NCBI GenBank assembly: GCA_035478835.1
Contig: DATIJH010000002.1
Span: 248,001-312,000, forward strand
Direction of reading: 5' to 3'
Origin: DATASD01 sp035478835
Lineage (GTDB): Bacteria > Patescibacteriota > Saccharimonadia > Saccharimonadales > UBA4665
Length of the DNA: 64,000 bases
This document shows positions 18,033-26,587 of this stretch, in pieces (the first letter of the stretch is position 1; the number at the start of each line of letters is the position of its first letter). The position numbers and the translations under genes were made by a program. Under the pieces are notes generated by a model. It made no database searches and was not told the origin of the DNA. It saw only the letters and a list, made by a program, of their open reading frames with translations.

Positions 18033-19124
18033 ATGAGTAGTAGCCAATCAGTAACCACTACCTCTGATCGACAACTTATTAATATCATTGGGTACTTGGC
18101 GTCGCTCGTATCAGATCCGCATGCCATCGATAGCCAACTAGACACCTTGCGCCAAGTGACGGCGAGAGGGTCGAGTGATACCCTATCTGCGCCAGACCGG
18201 GCCAAGCTCATGCAACTTCAAGCGTATTTGGAGAATTACTTAATCACAAGCGACCCCCTGCGGCAGTTCACTCAGGAATCGGTGAATCAACGCATAAAGC
18301 TGGCGTTTGGGGCTGGGCGTAGCTTTGTAGCTTTTCGACTGCCGTTGCTTATTATTTGGGCGGCGGCGGCCCTTATGTGCCTTCTGCCTTTCGTACTGCC
18401 CCTGCCAGGTTCTGGTGTCATACGGCCCGTACTGAGCATAACCGGTGGCCTTACCGCCCTGAATGTAGGAGCAGCCATCCTGCTATGGATGAGCCGCCGG
18501 AACTTTCGGATGCAACTGAGGGCCGTATATATGCCAATTTGTCTCGGCTTCGTGATTGTAAGCGTTTCGCTTATTCAAGTGCCGATTGTGCTCAATATCG
18601 GAACGGATGTGGTACTGACGTGGTTCCGCTATGTGACCGCCAGCCTTCCTTGCTTACTTGGGACGATGTTCATTTATATTGGCATCCGGCGTTTTTGCCT
18701 TCTGAGGGGCCTAGCGAGGACGTATTGGTTGTCGCTACGGCGTGTAATAGTCGTAGTCCTAGGGGCTGCTATCGCAGTTAGTCTGCTCCTGCTCCCGTTT
18801 GGCGCTAGTCCGACGATACCCACCTGGATGCGGCTAGTGTCATTGCTTGTGCTTACAAGCGGAACAGTACTGGCAGCCATAACCATTCTACTGACCATCC
18901 GCCTGCGACGAACCTTGGGCGCAGCCTACCAGTGGCCACTGATATGGCTAGCCTCGATTGTGCTGTGCCTGGCGCTCACATTCGTGCAGTACATTGTGCT
19001 CCGCAGTATCACCTCCGGCAGCACCTTCTTTGAGGCACGGGGCATGTCTACTCTCTCACTGCTTCTGATGGGCTTGTTCGCCCTTAAGGCCGGGATTGAT
19101 TTTAAGCGGTTTGACGGGCGGTAA
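18033..19124 (+). CDS. Multi-pass membrane protein, unknown function
   Basis: A 363-residue protein with a soluble helical N-terminus (residues 1-95) followed by about eight hydrophobic segments: LLIIWAAAALMCLLPFVL, GLTALNVGAAILLWM, ICLGFVIVSVSLIQV, LLGTMFIYIGI, VIVVVLGAAIAVSLLLL, LLVLTSGTVLAAITILL, WLASIVLCLALTF and LSLLLMGLFALKAG. No family was recognised. It follows the two-component pair by 124 bp. TAAGCT (18021-18026) ends 6 nt before ATG 18033, compatible with a leaderless mRNA. Confidence 0.78.
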   Translation: MSSSQSVTTTSDRQLINIIGYLASLVSDPHAIDSQLDTLRQVTARGSSDTLSAPDRAKLMQLQAYLENYLITSDPLRQFTQESVNQRIKLAFGAGRSFVAFRLPLLIIWAAAALMCLLPFVLPLPGSGVIRPVLSITGGLTALNVGAAILLWMSRRNFRMQLRAVYMPICLGFVIVSVSLIQVPIVLNIGTDVVLTWFRYVTASLPCLLGTMFIYIGIRRFCLLRGLARTYWLSLRRVIVVVLGAAIAVSLLLLPFGASPTIPTWMRLVSLLVLTSGTVLAAITILLTIRLRRTLGAAYQWPLIWLASIVLCLALTFVQYIVLRSITSGSTFFEARGMSTLSLLLMGLFALKAGIDFKRFDGR

Positions 19125-19185
19125 GCCTCATAAAACAAACGAATTTTTAAATCATTGAAAATAAATTGAGACTTAAAAGGAATGA

Positions 19186-19497
19186 GTGACTCTTATGAAA
19201 CCAACTGTCGGGGTACTTGCAAAGTTTATTATCAAATCAGGCATGGGCGAGGAGTTGATGAAATTTATCAACGAGGGGCTGTTGATTGTTGAGGGGCAAC
19301 CCGCTACCACCATGTGGATCGGGTTTCGCATTACAGAAACGGAATACGGCGCTTTTGCAGCATTTGCCAATGAGACAGACCGACAGACACTCCTTGCAAC
19401 TGGGGGACCAAAATTAGCCCCGAAGTATGGCTATATATTTGCCGAACCACTTTCTTTCAAAAAAGTCGACATTGTAGCATCGCGCATCGTTGGATAA
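19186..19497 (+). CDS. ABM-like (dimeric alpha/beta barrel) small protein
   Basis: A 103-residue protein resembling the antibiotic biosynthesis monooxygenase fold: GVLAKFIIKSGMGEELMKFI (strand then helix) and YGAFAAFANETDRQTLLA. Such folds act as small oxygenases or metabolite-binding dimers; the substrate is unknown. GTG 19186 is preceded by AAAAGG 5 nt upstream; ATG 19195, three codons in, is the alternative. It ends just left of the outermost tRNA-derived repeat, so it is probably the last chromosomal gene before the island. Confidence 0.75.
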   Translation: MTLMKPTVGVLAKFIIKSGMGEELMKFINEGLLIVEGQPATTMWIGFRITETEYGAFAAFANETDRQTLLATGGPKLAPKYGYIFAEPLSFKKVDIVASRIVG

Positions 19498-19525
19498 CAG
19501 CGGCGAAGGTCGGCAGATATTAATT

Positions 19526-19566
19526 TCGAACTCTTTTGCATCTGTAATAATCTCATGGCTGGGCAT
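19526..19566. repeat. tRNA-Gln 3'-end remnant, copy A (outer left island boundary)
   Basis: This 41-bp sequence is identical to 24645-24685. It includes AATAATCTCATGGCTGGG (19546-19563), whose minus strand reads CCCAGCCATGAG, the 3' acceptor end plus CCA of the tRNA-Gln at 54846. I read it as an old attachment site marking the left edge of the island. That reading is inferred from the repeats; the identity itself is seen. Confidence 0.75.
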
Positions 19567-19664
19567 TGGGTGCCTGGTAAAAACTTCTAACAGAGGTGAA
19601 GATGATAAAATTGACGCAGATGAAATAAATAAGCTACTTCTTGAAGACGATAAAAAAGTTGACG

Positions 19665-19913
19665 CTAGTGACTAGGCAGTGTAATGCCCGCTTGGTTTGC
19701 TGCCTCGATTAGTTCGGAATGGAGTTTCAGAATCTTTTCTTCAAGGCTGAGTTTCTGAGGGCCTGCGGCCTCCGGGGACTTCTGCATATCAGCGATCATG
19801 TCATAGATCTCCTTAATATCGTTTCCAAGTGCCTCTAGTTCGCCCTTAATAGGATCGATTGTTTCTTCGACAACTTTACGAATAGCTTGGAGATCATCAT
19901 AGGATAAGCTCAT
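19665..19913 (-). CDS. Small coiled-coil protein, 82 residues
   Basis: A helical 82-residue protein: heptad-like GELEALGNDIKEIYDMIADM, then a variable linker (KSPEAAGPQ) and a conserved-looking tail (LSLEEKILKLHSELIEAAN). The family is unknown; I believe similar short coiled-coil proteins are common in Saccharibacteria, from memory only. TAACAT ends 6 nt before ATG 19913, a leaderless pattern. It sits about 100 bp inside copy A of the repeat. Confidence 0.65.
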   Translation of the reverse strand: MSLSYDDLQAIRKVVEETIDPIKGELEALGNDIKEIYDMIADMQKSPEAAGPQKLSLEEKILKLHSELIEAANQAGITLPSH

Positions 19914-20222
19914 AGCTTTATGTTAGCACATAACCATTGAATAATCTGTCGTGTAATATCCTAAACTGGGGCTAAACAGCCATTGCGGATAGTCGGACCA
20001 GGATTACCCTGTCTCCATCCTCATCACGGCCAAAACCTATAAATGCTTCGTCAGGTTTTTCTTTGTTGAAGGTTAGGTTTTATATACCACAAGGGCAGTG
20101 TCATCATTGCCGAATCCCTAAATGAAGCAAAATAAGTTATGGGTGGCACAGTTTTACTTTACGGGCATTATAATATATAAAGCCAGGAGAATCTGAGGGC
20201 TGCTGGAAAGGTGAGGGAGATT
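19914..20222. other. Intergenic region, no gene seen
   Basis: About 310 bp without a credible ORF, probably decayed sequence inside the old island segment. TATAAT at 20170-20175 may be the -10 box of the gene at 20223, giving a leader of about 45 nt. Confidence 0.4.
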
Positions 20223-20747
20223 ATGGTTGAAGAGCTTAACGACGCAATCGCAAACTACAATACAAAATGGAAAGCACTCGTTGAGATAAGGCGTAATCGT
20301 CGATTCTTTGCCGAACTTCACCCGACCGCTGTTGCCTGGAAAACGGTAGACCGGGTTGAGTATGACAAAATTTTTGCTGAGCTGCATGAGCTATCTGATG
20401 TAGTTGTAGAGAGTTGGTGGGACGGGCGATGGATTGCGATGCTGCATCTGCGTGAAATTAAACTTAATAACGGCATCGAAGTCGTAAAGCTGATGCAGCG
20501 GCGACCTAATTCTAAAGATGCGACGGGTATCGACCATATTGATTTCTATCATCCCGAAGTAGCCGGTGCTGAGGGCATTCTTCTCAACGAGCCGAACCTC
20601 AAATGGAGCCATGAAGCAGGAGGTCAAGCCAAGTGGATCTCTGTTTGGTTTGCAGGAACTGAGGCCAAATTACGCACCCACACTATTATCGATTCGTGTA
20701 TTCGCGATTTAGCTGCTGCCAACGATCACATTAAAGGTGCCAAATAA
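20223..20747 (+). CDS. Hypothetical protein, 174 residues
   Basis: A soluble 174-residue protein of unknown family. It resembles the VOC-like 'DNA/metabolite' type only loosely: IDHIDFYHPE and KWSHEAGGQAKWISVWF lines occur, with a His and acidic residues that could bind metal. ATG 20223 is preferred for its GAGGGAG site; the GTG 12 bp earlier overlaps that site. Confidence 0.65.
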   Translation: MVEELNDAIANYNTKWKALVEIRRNRRFFAELHPTAVAWKTVDRVEYDKIFAELHELSDVVVESWWDGRWIAMLHLREIKLNNGIEVVKLMQRRPNSKDATGIDHIDFYHPEVAGAEGILLNEPNLKWSHEAGGQAKWISVWFAGTEAKLRTHTIIDSCIRDLAAANDHIKGAK

Positions 20748-20813
20748 AGACAAGTGCCGCGAAAAATCACCGCATTCTAACTCTGTTGTTAAAATTGGCT
20801 AGAGATGAGGGTC

Positions 20814-21398
20814 TTAAGTAAATCTTTTGCCCGCAGCATGAGCGCCAATATGTGCAAACGTTGCCCGCATCAAAAACCAAAACGAAGCAATAAAGCCGAT
20901 TGATTCTCGCAAAATGAAATCACCAAAGATTGGAATGGCCTGCGCATGGGGAAGGAGGCTGACGATGACGGTAACTAGAAACACTGCCGCAAGCAAGTGG
21001 TCGAGTGTTTTAGTCATGCCCCTACGTAGCTGCCAGACCATTGTCATTAATATATTCAGTGTGAGTGTACCAGCAAACCACCAATGCAAATCATATGTGA
21101 ATCGGCTCATAGGGGATGATGTCACGGCTATACCACTCAAACAAATTGCAGACACGAAGAAAGTAGTGCTCAGAAATTGGGAGAGTGCTTTTAGGGTGAT
21201 CGCAATACGAATCAAAAAATAAATAGTCGCCGCAAAGCCAATGAAGAATGGGAGAACGGTTGCATGTATCGCTCCAAATTCACTAATGCCATAGCCATAA
21301 TACTTGAAGACGGATGGATGAAGAGATATACAAACAATGACCATTCCCAAGAAGCAGATAGCAGCGCCACGAAAGTAATTTTTAAGGCTTTTGTGCAT
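20814..21398 (-). CDS. Multi-pass membrane protein, 194 residues
   Basis: About six hydrophobic segments, including AAICFLGMVIVCISL, AIHATVLPFFIGFAATIYFLI, TFFVSAICLSGIAV, LTLNILMTMVW, LLAAVFLVTVIVSLL and SIGFIASFWFLMRA. No family was assigned; the layout is reminiscent of DUF998-type proteins, but I cannot confirm it. TATGAT ends 6 nt before ATG 21398 and there is no ribosome site. Confidence 0.72.
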   Translation of the reverse strand: MHKSLKNYFRGAAICFLGMVIVCISLHPSVFKYYGYGISEFGAIHATVLPFFIGFAATIYFLIRIAITLKALSQFLSTTFFVSAICLSGIAVTSSPMSRFTYDLHWWFAGTLTLNILMTMVWQLRRGMTKTLDHLLAAVFLVTVIVSLLPHAQAIPIFGDFILRESIGFIASFWFLMRATFAHIGAHAAGKRFT

Positions 21399-21449
21399 AG
21401 GTCAATCATACGCTAGTAGGTGCGTATTCAGTAAATTTGAGGATCCAGT

Positions 21450-21635
21450 ATGAAAGATAGCAGTTCTATAAACAAAAACGCCAAACATAAGTTTGACGTG
21501 TTGTACAAAATATGGCTGGAGAGAAGGGGCATTGTCCAAACTTATGAAGTTGATCAGACCGCGCTCGAAAAGGATATGCTCGAAATTAGTGAAGTGCTTG
21601 AGGGATCGAATGAGGTGGCGCTATTAAAGGAATAG
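21450..21635 (+). CDS. Small hypothetical protein, 61 residues
   Basis: A charged helical 61-residue ORF with weak GAGG upstream of ATG 21450. No family was recognised. It lies alone between a membrane protein gene and the radical SAM gene in the oldest island segment and could be a decayed fragment. Confidence 0.4.
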   Translation: MKDSSSINKNAKHKFDVLYKIWLERRGIVQTYEVDQTALEKDMLEISEVLEGSNEVALLKE

Positions 21636-21740
21636 TTATGAGAGGCTAAAACAAAATAGGATGGCAGGTCTTGTCGAAAAAAGTATCAAGCGCGCCCAAG
21701 GAGGAATTGATATTAATCTTAGAAGATAGTTATACCATTA

Positions 21741-23507
21741 TTACAATTTAGGCGTGTCGTGTTTGTAGTACTTCAAGTTATTGGATGCCCATTCAGGTCC
21801 ATTAGCATCGGCCTTATATGCGGGATCTCTCCCTGTGTGATACTGATGGGAGAATAGCCGCATTTTCCTAAGCTCGTTAAGTTGTGATTCCTCGCGCTCG
21901 CCATTATCCATTATGCCGAGTGGCGCACATTTATTATCGAGCAGCTGGCGCCATCGTTCGGATTCTTCGTAGGCCTTGTCTGCCCGCGGGAAAGAGGGTG
22001 CCGAAGAGATCTGTTGCCGACGTAAATATTGTTCATGCGTTAAATGGGCCAATGCTTGGCGAACTTCTTTTACAGTGGCCTCCCCAAACTGGATCCCAAC
22101 TGAAAAGTTAAACTCTCGGCGGTGACCCGTGGTGGCTTCTAGGTCATGGCCTATTTCGGAAAGATCAACGGCTGTGTATGCCAACAGTTCTTCTGGTTCG
22201 TGTCTACCCGTTTTCATTAATCGATCCCATTCGGGTGTTCCTGGATATGGGCGAAATTCAAAGGCGCTGACTCGAAAAGATCCTGGCAAGTTGTCTGTTA
22301 GCTCCCACAACTCATGTGCGAGCTTGACTGTTTCTGCCATTTCCGCCCGCGTTTCAGTGGGCAGGCCAAGGATAAAGTACCCTTTGACTGAGATGCCGCG
22401 CTTCGTAACTCGCTCGACAACTCTTTTAATCATGTCTGGGTTGATTCGCTTATCTATATAGTGCAGGACTCGTTCGCTGCCAGATTCTATGCCCAAGGCT
22501 ATTTCACGGCAGCCGTTTGTTACCATGTCGTCTAGCAGTTTGTCGTCTATTCGGTCGAGCGTATTTATTCGTCCAGTAGCGTCCCACTTATACATAAGGC
22601 CCGTGTCTTCACTTGCAAATGCTTGCATGCATTCTTGCATAAACCGGCGGTGTCCCAAAAATAAGTCATCGACAAAGCGGAAAGCTGTCACATTGTGGCC
22701 CAGATACAAGTAGTCCATTTCTTCCAAAATATCTCGTGGTGTCCGAGCTCTAATGGTTATGTCCGGATTGGCACTGACTGCCGCTCCACAAAAAGAACAG
22801 TCATAAGGGCAACCACGCGCACCGACCATATTGGCTTCTATGCGACCATCGGCCAGCTGAAGGTCCGATCGCAGAAAATTTCTATTCAAAAAAGCCAAGC
22901 GACCCAAATTAGGCGCAAGCCAATCCTTTTGCTTGTTCCCATGCGCTGCTGTATTGAATCTTAGCTCGCCATTATCCGAATTGCGCCAGACTGTTGCCGG
23001 TAGCTCGGGACAAGCGTTCTCGTCATAACGAATATCACGAAGCAATAACTCGGTTACTCGGTGTTCTCCTTCTCCTATAATAAGGGCTTGCGCCCGAGCA
23101 AAGGCAGGGTCTTGCATAATTTCAAAAGGCCTGGCTTTTGCTTCATGCCCACCTATCATGAGCTTAATATTTGACTCTAAGAGCGATGCAATTTTAGCGG
23201 CCGTGCGATAAGTGGGAGCCAACGGGTTAAGGCCAACCCATCGCGGCCCAAGTTCATTTACTATCTTTGCTATTTGCTCGGCGCTGAGTCTATCGGTTTC
23301 GCCATCAACAACAGCAACATTCAGCCCTGTTCTCTCGGCATCAGACGCTAGGTAGCCAAGGCCGAGCGTTGGCAGGGGGTGACTGGTTTCTGTGGGTAGT
23401 GGAGCATTAATAAAAATGGCATCAATAGGACGCGAAGAATCATAACCTGCTGCATATGATACGGGTATTCCTTCTTCGCGGTAAAACTCTGCCGAGCGTT
23501 GCTGCAC
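21741..23507 (-). CDS. B12-binding-domain radical SAM protein
   Basis: 588 residues. Residues about 30-150 form a cobalamin-binding-like Rossmann domain (TLGLGYLASDAERTGL, then VGLNPLAPTYRTA and LMIGGHE). The radical SAM cluster motif is CPYDCSFC, in GARGCPYDCSFCGAAV, followed by the barrel motifs GIESGSERVL and GYFILGLPTET. The family covers methyltransferases and ring-forming enzymes acting on lipids, pigments or natural products; the substrate is unknown. A TTG 21 bp upstream is possible, but GTG 23507 sits exactly 7 nt after TATAAT (23515-23520), so I prefer a leaderless GTG start. It is an isolated cargo gene between repeats A and B. Confidence 0.87.
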   Translation of the reverse strand: MQQRSAEFYREEGIPVSYAAGYDSSRPIDAIFINAPLPTETSHPLPTLGLGYLASDAERTGLNVAVVDGETDRLSAEQIAKIVNELGPRWVGLNPLAPTYRTAAKIASLLESNIKLMIGGHEAKARPFEIMQDPAFARAQALIIGEGEHRVTELLLRDIRYDENACPELPATVWRNSDNGELRFNTAAHGNKQKDWLAPNLGRLAFLNRNFLRSDLQLADGRIEANMVGARGCPYDCSFCGAAVSANPDITIRARTPRDILEEMDYLYLGHNVTAFRFVDDLFLGHRRFMQECMQAFASEDTGLMYKWDATGRINTLDRIDDKLLDDMVTNGCREIALGIESGSERVLHYIDKRINPDMIKRVVERVTKRGISVKGYFILGLPTETRAEMAETVKLAHELWELTDNLPGSFRVSAFEFRPYPGTPEWDRLMKTGRHEPEELLAYTAVDLSEIGHDLEATTGHRREFNFSVGIQFGEATVKEVRQALAHLTHEQYLRRQQISSAPSFPRADKAYEESERWRQLLDNKCAPLGIMDNGEREESQLNELRKMRLFSHQYHTGRDPAYKADANGPEWASNNLKYYKHDTPKL

Positions 23508-23520
23508 GAGTTTAATTATA

Positions 23521-23817
23521 ATGCACAAATTAAATTAAATGCATACAGACGCCACTGTAAACATGCCATCTTTGGTCCGTAACACTGCGCCTACTTCCCC
23601 AACGGTAAGGCGCAACATGGGCGGTACTTTGCTCAAACGGGTAAACTAGACTCACAGATTAATACTAATAATATGAGTAGTAGCTTTGTCCTTATATAAA
23701 CTAAAATCCAAACCATAATTTATAGTTTGGATCAATTAGTTGAATAATCTCATGGCTGGAGAGAATGGTCTTAAGTAAAACTTTGGAAGCGGATCCATTA
23801 GAGCTAGCGAAAGACAT
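23521..23817. other. Gene-free spacer holding repeat B and a terminator-like hairpin
   Basis: No credible ORF was found except a 33-codon fragment starting at ATG 23766, just after repeat B. A hairpin ATCCAAAC/GTTTGGAT lies around 23707-23733. Read on the minus strand it follows the tRNA-like CCAGCCATGAG and is trailed by TTTT, as the terminator of a tRNA would be. Confidence 0.5.
23743..23759. repeat. tRNA-Gln 3'-end remnant, copy B
   Basis: AATAATCTCATGGCTGG is identical to the same stretch in copies A, C and D. The CTCATGGCTGG part also matches the tRNA-Gln 3' end. The minus-strand side carries a terminator hairpin, as at the other copies. Interpreted as a relic attachment site between two accreted segments. 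Confidence 0.65.
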
Positions 23818-24558
23818 TCAGGAAATTCGTGATCTATTAGCCGATGATCGTCCGCCTCGAAGTCCATAGCGCTTCAGCAGCGGCGGTAAATGCTGAGCAT
23901 AATGCCAGAATCCTTTAAGATAGCCTTTTCCAAAAATATCTCCCTCAGTCAGCACCTTTGGTTCTTTCAGGTAGATGATGCGACCAATTTTGTTTACGCG
24001 GAATGACAGGTCTACATCGTCTAGCATATCCTGCTTTGGGTCAAAACCTCCTGCGGCTACATATGCCTCACGACGAATTGCAAAGTTGGCACCAGTCAGC
24101 ATATAGTGGCCGATCATGAGGCGATAGGCGCGCAAGCTCAGTGGCATGCCTATCCGCATACTCCAGTTAGTGAGTTTTGTTCCGTCGGTAATGTAACTTG
24201 ATCCGCTAACGGCAACCGCTTCTGGATGCTCTACGAGCGTATTAACCAATTTTTCCACCCAGTCTAGCGGCACAATGCTATCTGCATCGGTAGAAAGGAT
24301 GATGTCAGTATTCGCTTCTGCAAAACCTCGGTGACGAGCAGCGCCTCGGCCAGGCTGCAGCTCCTTTACCAACTTGAAATCCCTAAGATTTAACTGATCC
24401 GCGCATTCAAGCGCCACATCAGCAGTTTGATCGGTCGAGGCGTTGTCTACCACGATAGTCTTTTGTTCGTGTTGCGTGACCTGGCTTGCCAAAGCATTGA
24501 GGCATGAGGGTAAAGTCACTGCTTCATTATGGGCGGGTATTACTACGGAAACTCTCAT
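23818..24558 (-). CDS. Family 2 glycosyltransferase
   Basis: A 246-residue GT-A fold glycosyltransferase. N-terminal VSVVIPAHNEAVTLPSCL, nucleotide-binding VDNASTDQT and metal-binding STDADSIVP (D-x-D) are seen, then the acceptor region GANFAIRREAYVAAGGFD and a downstream DDVDLSFRV. There is no membrane helix. It transfers a sugar from a nucleotide sugar; the product is unknown. Start ATG 24558 is preferred over a start 11 codons upstream, because TATAAT (24566-24571) ends 7 nt before it (leaderless) and GT2 proteins begin at this strand. It is the only gene between repeats B and C. Confidence 0.9.
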   Translation of the reverse strand: MRVSVVIPAHNEAVTLPSCLNALASQVTQHEQKTIVVDNASTDQTADVALECADQLNLRDFKLVKELQPGRGAARHRGFAEANTDIILSTDADSIVPLDWVEKLVNTLVEHPEAVAVSGSSYITDGTKLTNWSMRIGMPLSLRAYRLMIGHYMLTGANFAIRREAYVAAGGFDPKQDMLDDVDLSFRVNKIGRIIYLKEPKVLTEGDIFGKGYLKGFWHYAQHLPPLLKRYGLRGGRSSANRSRIS

Positions 24559-24644
24559 TACATTAATTATAGCAACAAATAGGAAGAGCAAGAGAAGGGA
24601 TTCGAACTATGTCAACAAATGAGAAAACAAAAAGAGCCCGAAAG

Positions 24645-24685
24645 TCGAACTCTTTTGCATCTGTAATAATCTCATGGCTGGGCAT
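24645..24685. repeat. tRNA-Gln 3'-end remnant, copy C
   Basis: A 41-bp exact copy of 19526-19566, including AATAATCTCATGGCTGGG. On the minus strand the tRNA-like end is followed by a hairpin (AAAAGAG ... CTCTTTT) with a T-run, and then, at 24598-24609, by a second tRNA-like piece AGGGATTCGAAC (plus strand), as in copy D. It marks the left edge of the four-gene cassette. Confidence 0.72.
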
Positions 24686-24732
24686 AGGGTACAGTAATAT
24701 AACCTTTTATACCATGATTTGCGGAGTTTTTT

Positions 24733-24894
24733 ATGTTTGAAATTAGCGACGAAAAGTACGAAGAATTGCGGCAAATTTTAGAGAAACAAAACGGAAGGGT
24801 CTGCAGGTATAGTCGAGCGAGGTCAAGATACCCCAGCGTTAGATCAGGCGTTTTTCTTAATATTCTGGTAGATGTTACCGAAAAGGGTAGTTAA
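24733..24894 (+). pseudogene. Probable truncated gene fragment, 53 codons
   Basis: ATG 24733 (CGGAG upstream) opens with MFEISDEKYEELRQILEKQN, which looks like a genuine helical N-terminus of small CPR proteins often found near mobile elements (from memory). After about residue 22 the sequence becomes arginine/serine rich and runs into the antisense of the neighbouring gene, so the original gene appears cut off. Low certainty. Confidence 0.35.
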
Positions 24895-25605
24895 TTTCGC
24901 CGATTGCTTGGTATCAAGACGGACCACTATCGCAGGCGCGTTGACAGTCGCATCCTTAAGTGATGGACCTATGACAAAACCTATGCCATCAATAACAAGG
25001 TAACGGTCGTGGAGTTTCGGGTAGTGCCCGTAGTGGAAGTCAGGGAACTGAACTTTGAATCGTTTCGCTACTTGATGAAAAGTATTTCCGCCGTCATGAT
25101 TGTACATTAAGTCGATGCGAACACCCGCCGGGATAGCGCACAGCAAGGTGTCGAAGATGGTCTCGTCAACGTATGAATCTGCAATTAATACATATGACTT
25201 AGCAGAGGAAAAAGCTTTGCGAAGCAAGCTGTCAAAGTCATGCGCCTTCTTAGCCGAAAATACCAGTAATTCAGTCTTATCCGAAAGCGGTAAACCGTCT
25301 TCGATGTTCATCATTTCTTCAAGATGGGCCAAACCGTCATCGGTGAGTGCAAGCTGGCCAGGCCTGATACGCTCTACCCAGCCTTGATCTTCGCTCTCAA
25401 GAATATACTTAGAATGAAAGACGACTCCAAGTAGAGACTTTGGCCATACTTGTTTAATGGCGCTAGTTGACACGATTTGTCCTACGATTCCTCGACCAAG
25501 AAACGCTACAACAAATAAAACCTTTTCTGCATGCGTTAATTGCCGATTATGAAAGAATTTAGTGTAACTCCCGCGCAGTGTGCTAGGCGGCTCTTCCTTG
25601 AACAT
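24844..25605 (-). CDS. Winged-helix-like plus PLD-like phosphodiesterase domain protein
   Basis: 253 residues, last gene of a four-gene operon. Residues about 22-100 repeat the domain seen in the three upstream genes: AEKVLFVVAFLG, STSAIKQVW and GQLALTDDGLAHLEEM. Residues about 110-250 look like a phospholipase-D-type domain of the kind found in defence and DNA-handling proteins, with KLHDRYLVIDG followed by GPSLKDA (H-x-R/K-x4-D and G-x-S patterns), which would place one catalytic half-site. Its start overlaps the previous stop (25605), so the genes are translationally coupled. It is the likely effector of the set; function is inferred only. Confidence 0.72.
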   Translation of the reverse strand: MFKEEPPSTLRGSYTKFFHNRQLTHAEKVLFVVAFLGRGIVGQIVSTSAIKQVWPKSLLGVVFHSKYILESEDQGWVERIRPGQLALTDDGLAHLEEMMNIEDGLPLSDKTELLVFSAKKAHDFDSLLRKAFSSAKSYVLIADSYVDETIFDTLLCAIPAGVRIDLMYNHDGGNTFHQVAKRFKVQFPDFHYGHYPKLHDRYLVIDGIGFVIGPSLKDATVNAPAIVVRLDTKQSAKLTTLFGNIYQNIKKNA

Positions 25606-26159
25606 TACACCAGCCCCAGCATCGTTTTCGTTTTCTTAATGCCCTCGCTTGTGAGCTTTAAGACCTTACTGCCCTTGCCGCTGCTACTGGTATTCTTGGA
25701 TACTTGTACAACTAGCGCCGGCTTGGTTTTCGACTTCTTGGTCAGGTCCCGCACGGCATTACCAATGGTATTTATCTGTTTGCCCGTATCCTTAAGCAGC
25801 TTGTTAATCTCAAATGATTTCCAGCTTGCCTGCTCGTTTGTGATTTGTAGCCAGTATGCGGCAACCAAAAAACGCTCAGCGTCTGTGTCCGCACCGCTAG
25901 CATCGAGCATTTCGGCAAATGTGTCGTAAGTTGGGGCTTCGTCGGCGCCATCGTCGTCGGGCATAATAACGTCAGCATCCAGTACGGCCACAGGTGTAGT
26001 AGCGGCCGGAGCGGCAGGGCCGGCAAGCTTCAGCGGTGCGGCGTTCTGCAAGTACTTGTTCGCCGCCCATTGCATAACTCGGTAGCGTTCTTCCTCGGAT
26101 AGGTCTTTAAGCGCGGCGTTCACCTGCGACATGGCCTGTAATTCGTGATCTTCTTCCAT
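25605..26159 (-). CDS. Hypothetical protein with the operon's shared winged-helix-like domain
   Basis: 184 residues. The N-terminal helix region (EEERYRVMQWAANKYL) is followed by a proline/alanine linker, then the shared domain at about residues 95-184: RFLVAAYWLQ, SFEINKLLKDTG, NAVRDLTKK, KPALVVQV and KVLKLTSEGIKKT. The pattern suggests a DNA-binding or oligomerising winged helix. It ends on the start of the PLD-like gene and begins 2 bp after the preceding stop, so it belongs to one transcript. Confidence 0.68.
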   Translation of the reverse strand: MEEDHELQAMSQVNAALKDLSEEERYRVMQWAANKYLQNAAPLKLAGPAAPAATTPVAVLDADVIMPDDDGADEAPTYDTFAEMLDASGADTDAERFLVAAYWLQITNEQASWKSFEINKLLKDTGKQINTIGNAVRDLTKKSKTKPALVVQVSKNTSSSGKGSKVLKLTSEGIKKTKTMLGLV

Positions 26160-26161
26160 AG

Positions 26162-26578
26162 TTACTTGACTCCTTTGGCGAAACCTTTTTCGACGGCTTC
26201 CAGGCCTGTGCCGGTAAGTACCCAGGCCTTCTTACCGGCCTTACTTTGTTCAGCGCCCATCATGTAGCCCTTGGCGATGTTCTTATTGATTACGTCGTTG
26301 GGATTTTTGGGCGCAGGAATGCGTGCATCGCGGAAGCCAACCTTGATGTCCTCGGCGTTAAAGCAGCCGTAGCCTTTAATCGTCTCGTTGTAGTAAGCAA
26401 TAACCAGGCCCCGGTCATTGGCCGTTGTCGGCTTTTTCTGGTTTAAGAACTCACGCAGCGATAGTTGTTTGTTGTTGGCGCCGGTAGCCGCGGAGCCTAG
26501 TGCGCCCTGGCCGGCTTCGAGCGCCTGGACGCGGCGCTCCAGCTCGGTTAGCTTGGTTTGAATCTCGTCGTCAGTCAT
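26162..26578 (-). CDS. Hypothetical protein with the operon's shared winged-helix-like domain
   Basis: 138 residues. A short coiled coil at the N-terminus (TKLTELERRVQALEAGQ) is followed by LSLREFLNQKKPTTAND and the shared domain: LVIAYYNETIKG, FNAEDIKVGFRDAR, NDVINKNIAKGYMM and KKAWVLTGTGLEAVE. I do not know a named family. It is the most compact version of the domain in the operon. Confidence 0.68.
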   Translation of the reverse strand: MTDDEIQTKLTELERRVQALEAGQGALGSAATGANNKQLSLREFLNQKKPTTANDRGLVIAYYNETIKGYGCFNAEDIKVGFRDARIPAPKNPNDVINKNIAKGYMMGAEQSKAGKKAWVLTGTGLEAVEKGFAKGVK

Positions 26579-26587
26579 GTTACCCGC

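Noticed and set aside
19490..19675. 61-residue ORF across repeat A
   Set aside because: Runs straight through the attachment repeat with no ribosome site; probably a chance frame, although the acidic last 25 codons may be a relic.
24598..24609. AGGGATTCGAAC as part of a second intact tRNA
   Set aside because: Also at 27609-27620. No cloverleaf can be drawn around either; they are only T-arm-like fragments.
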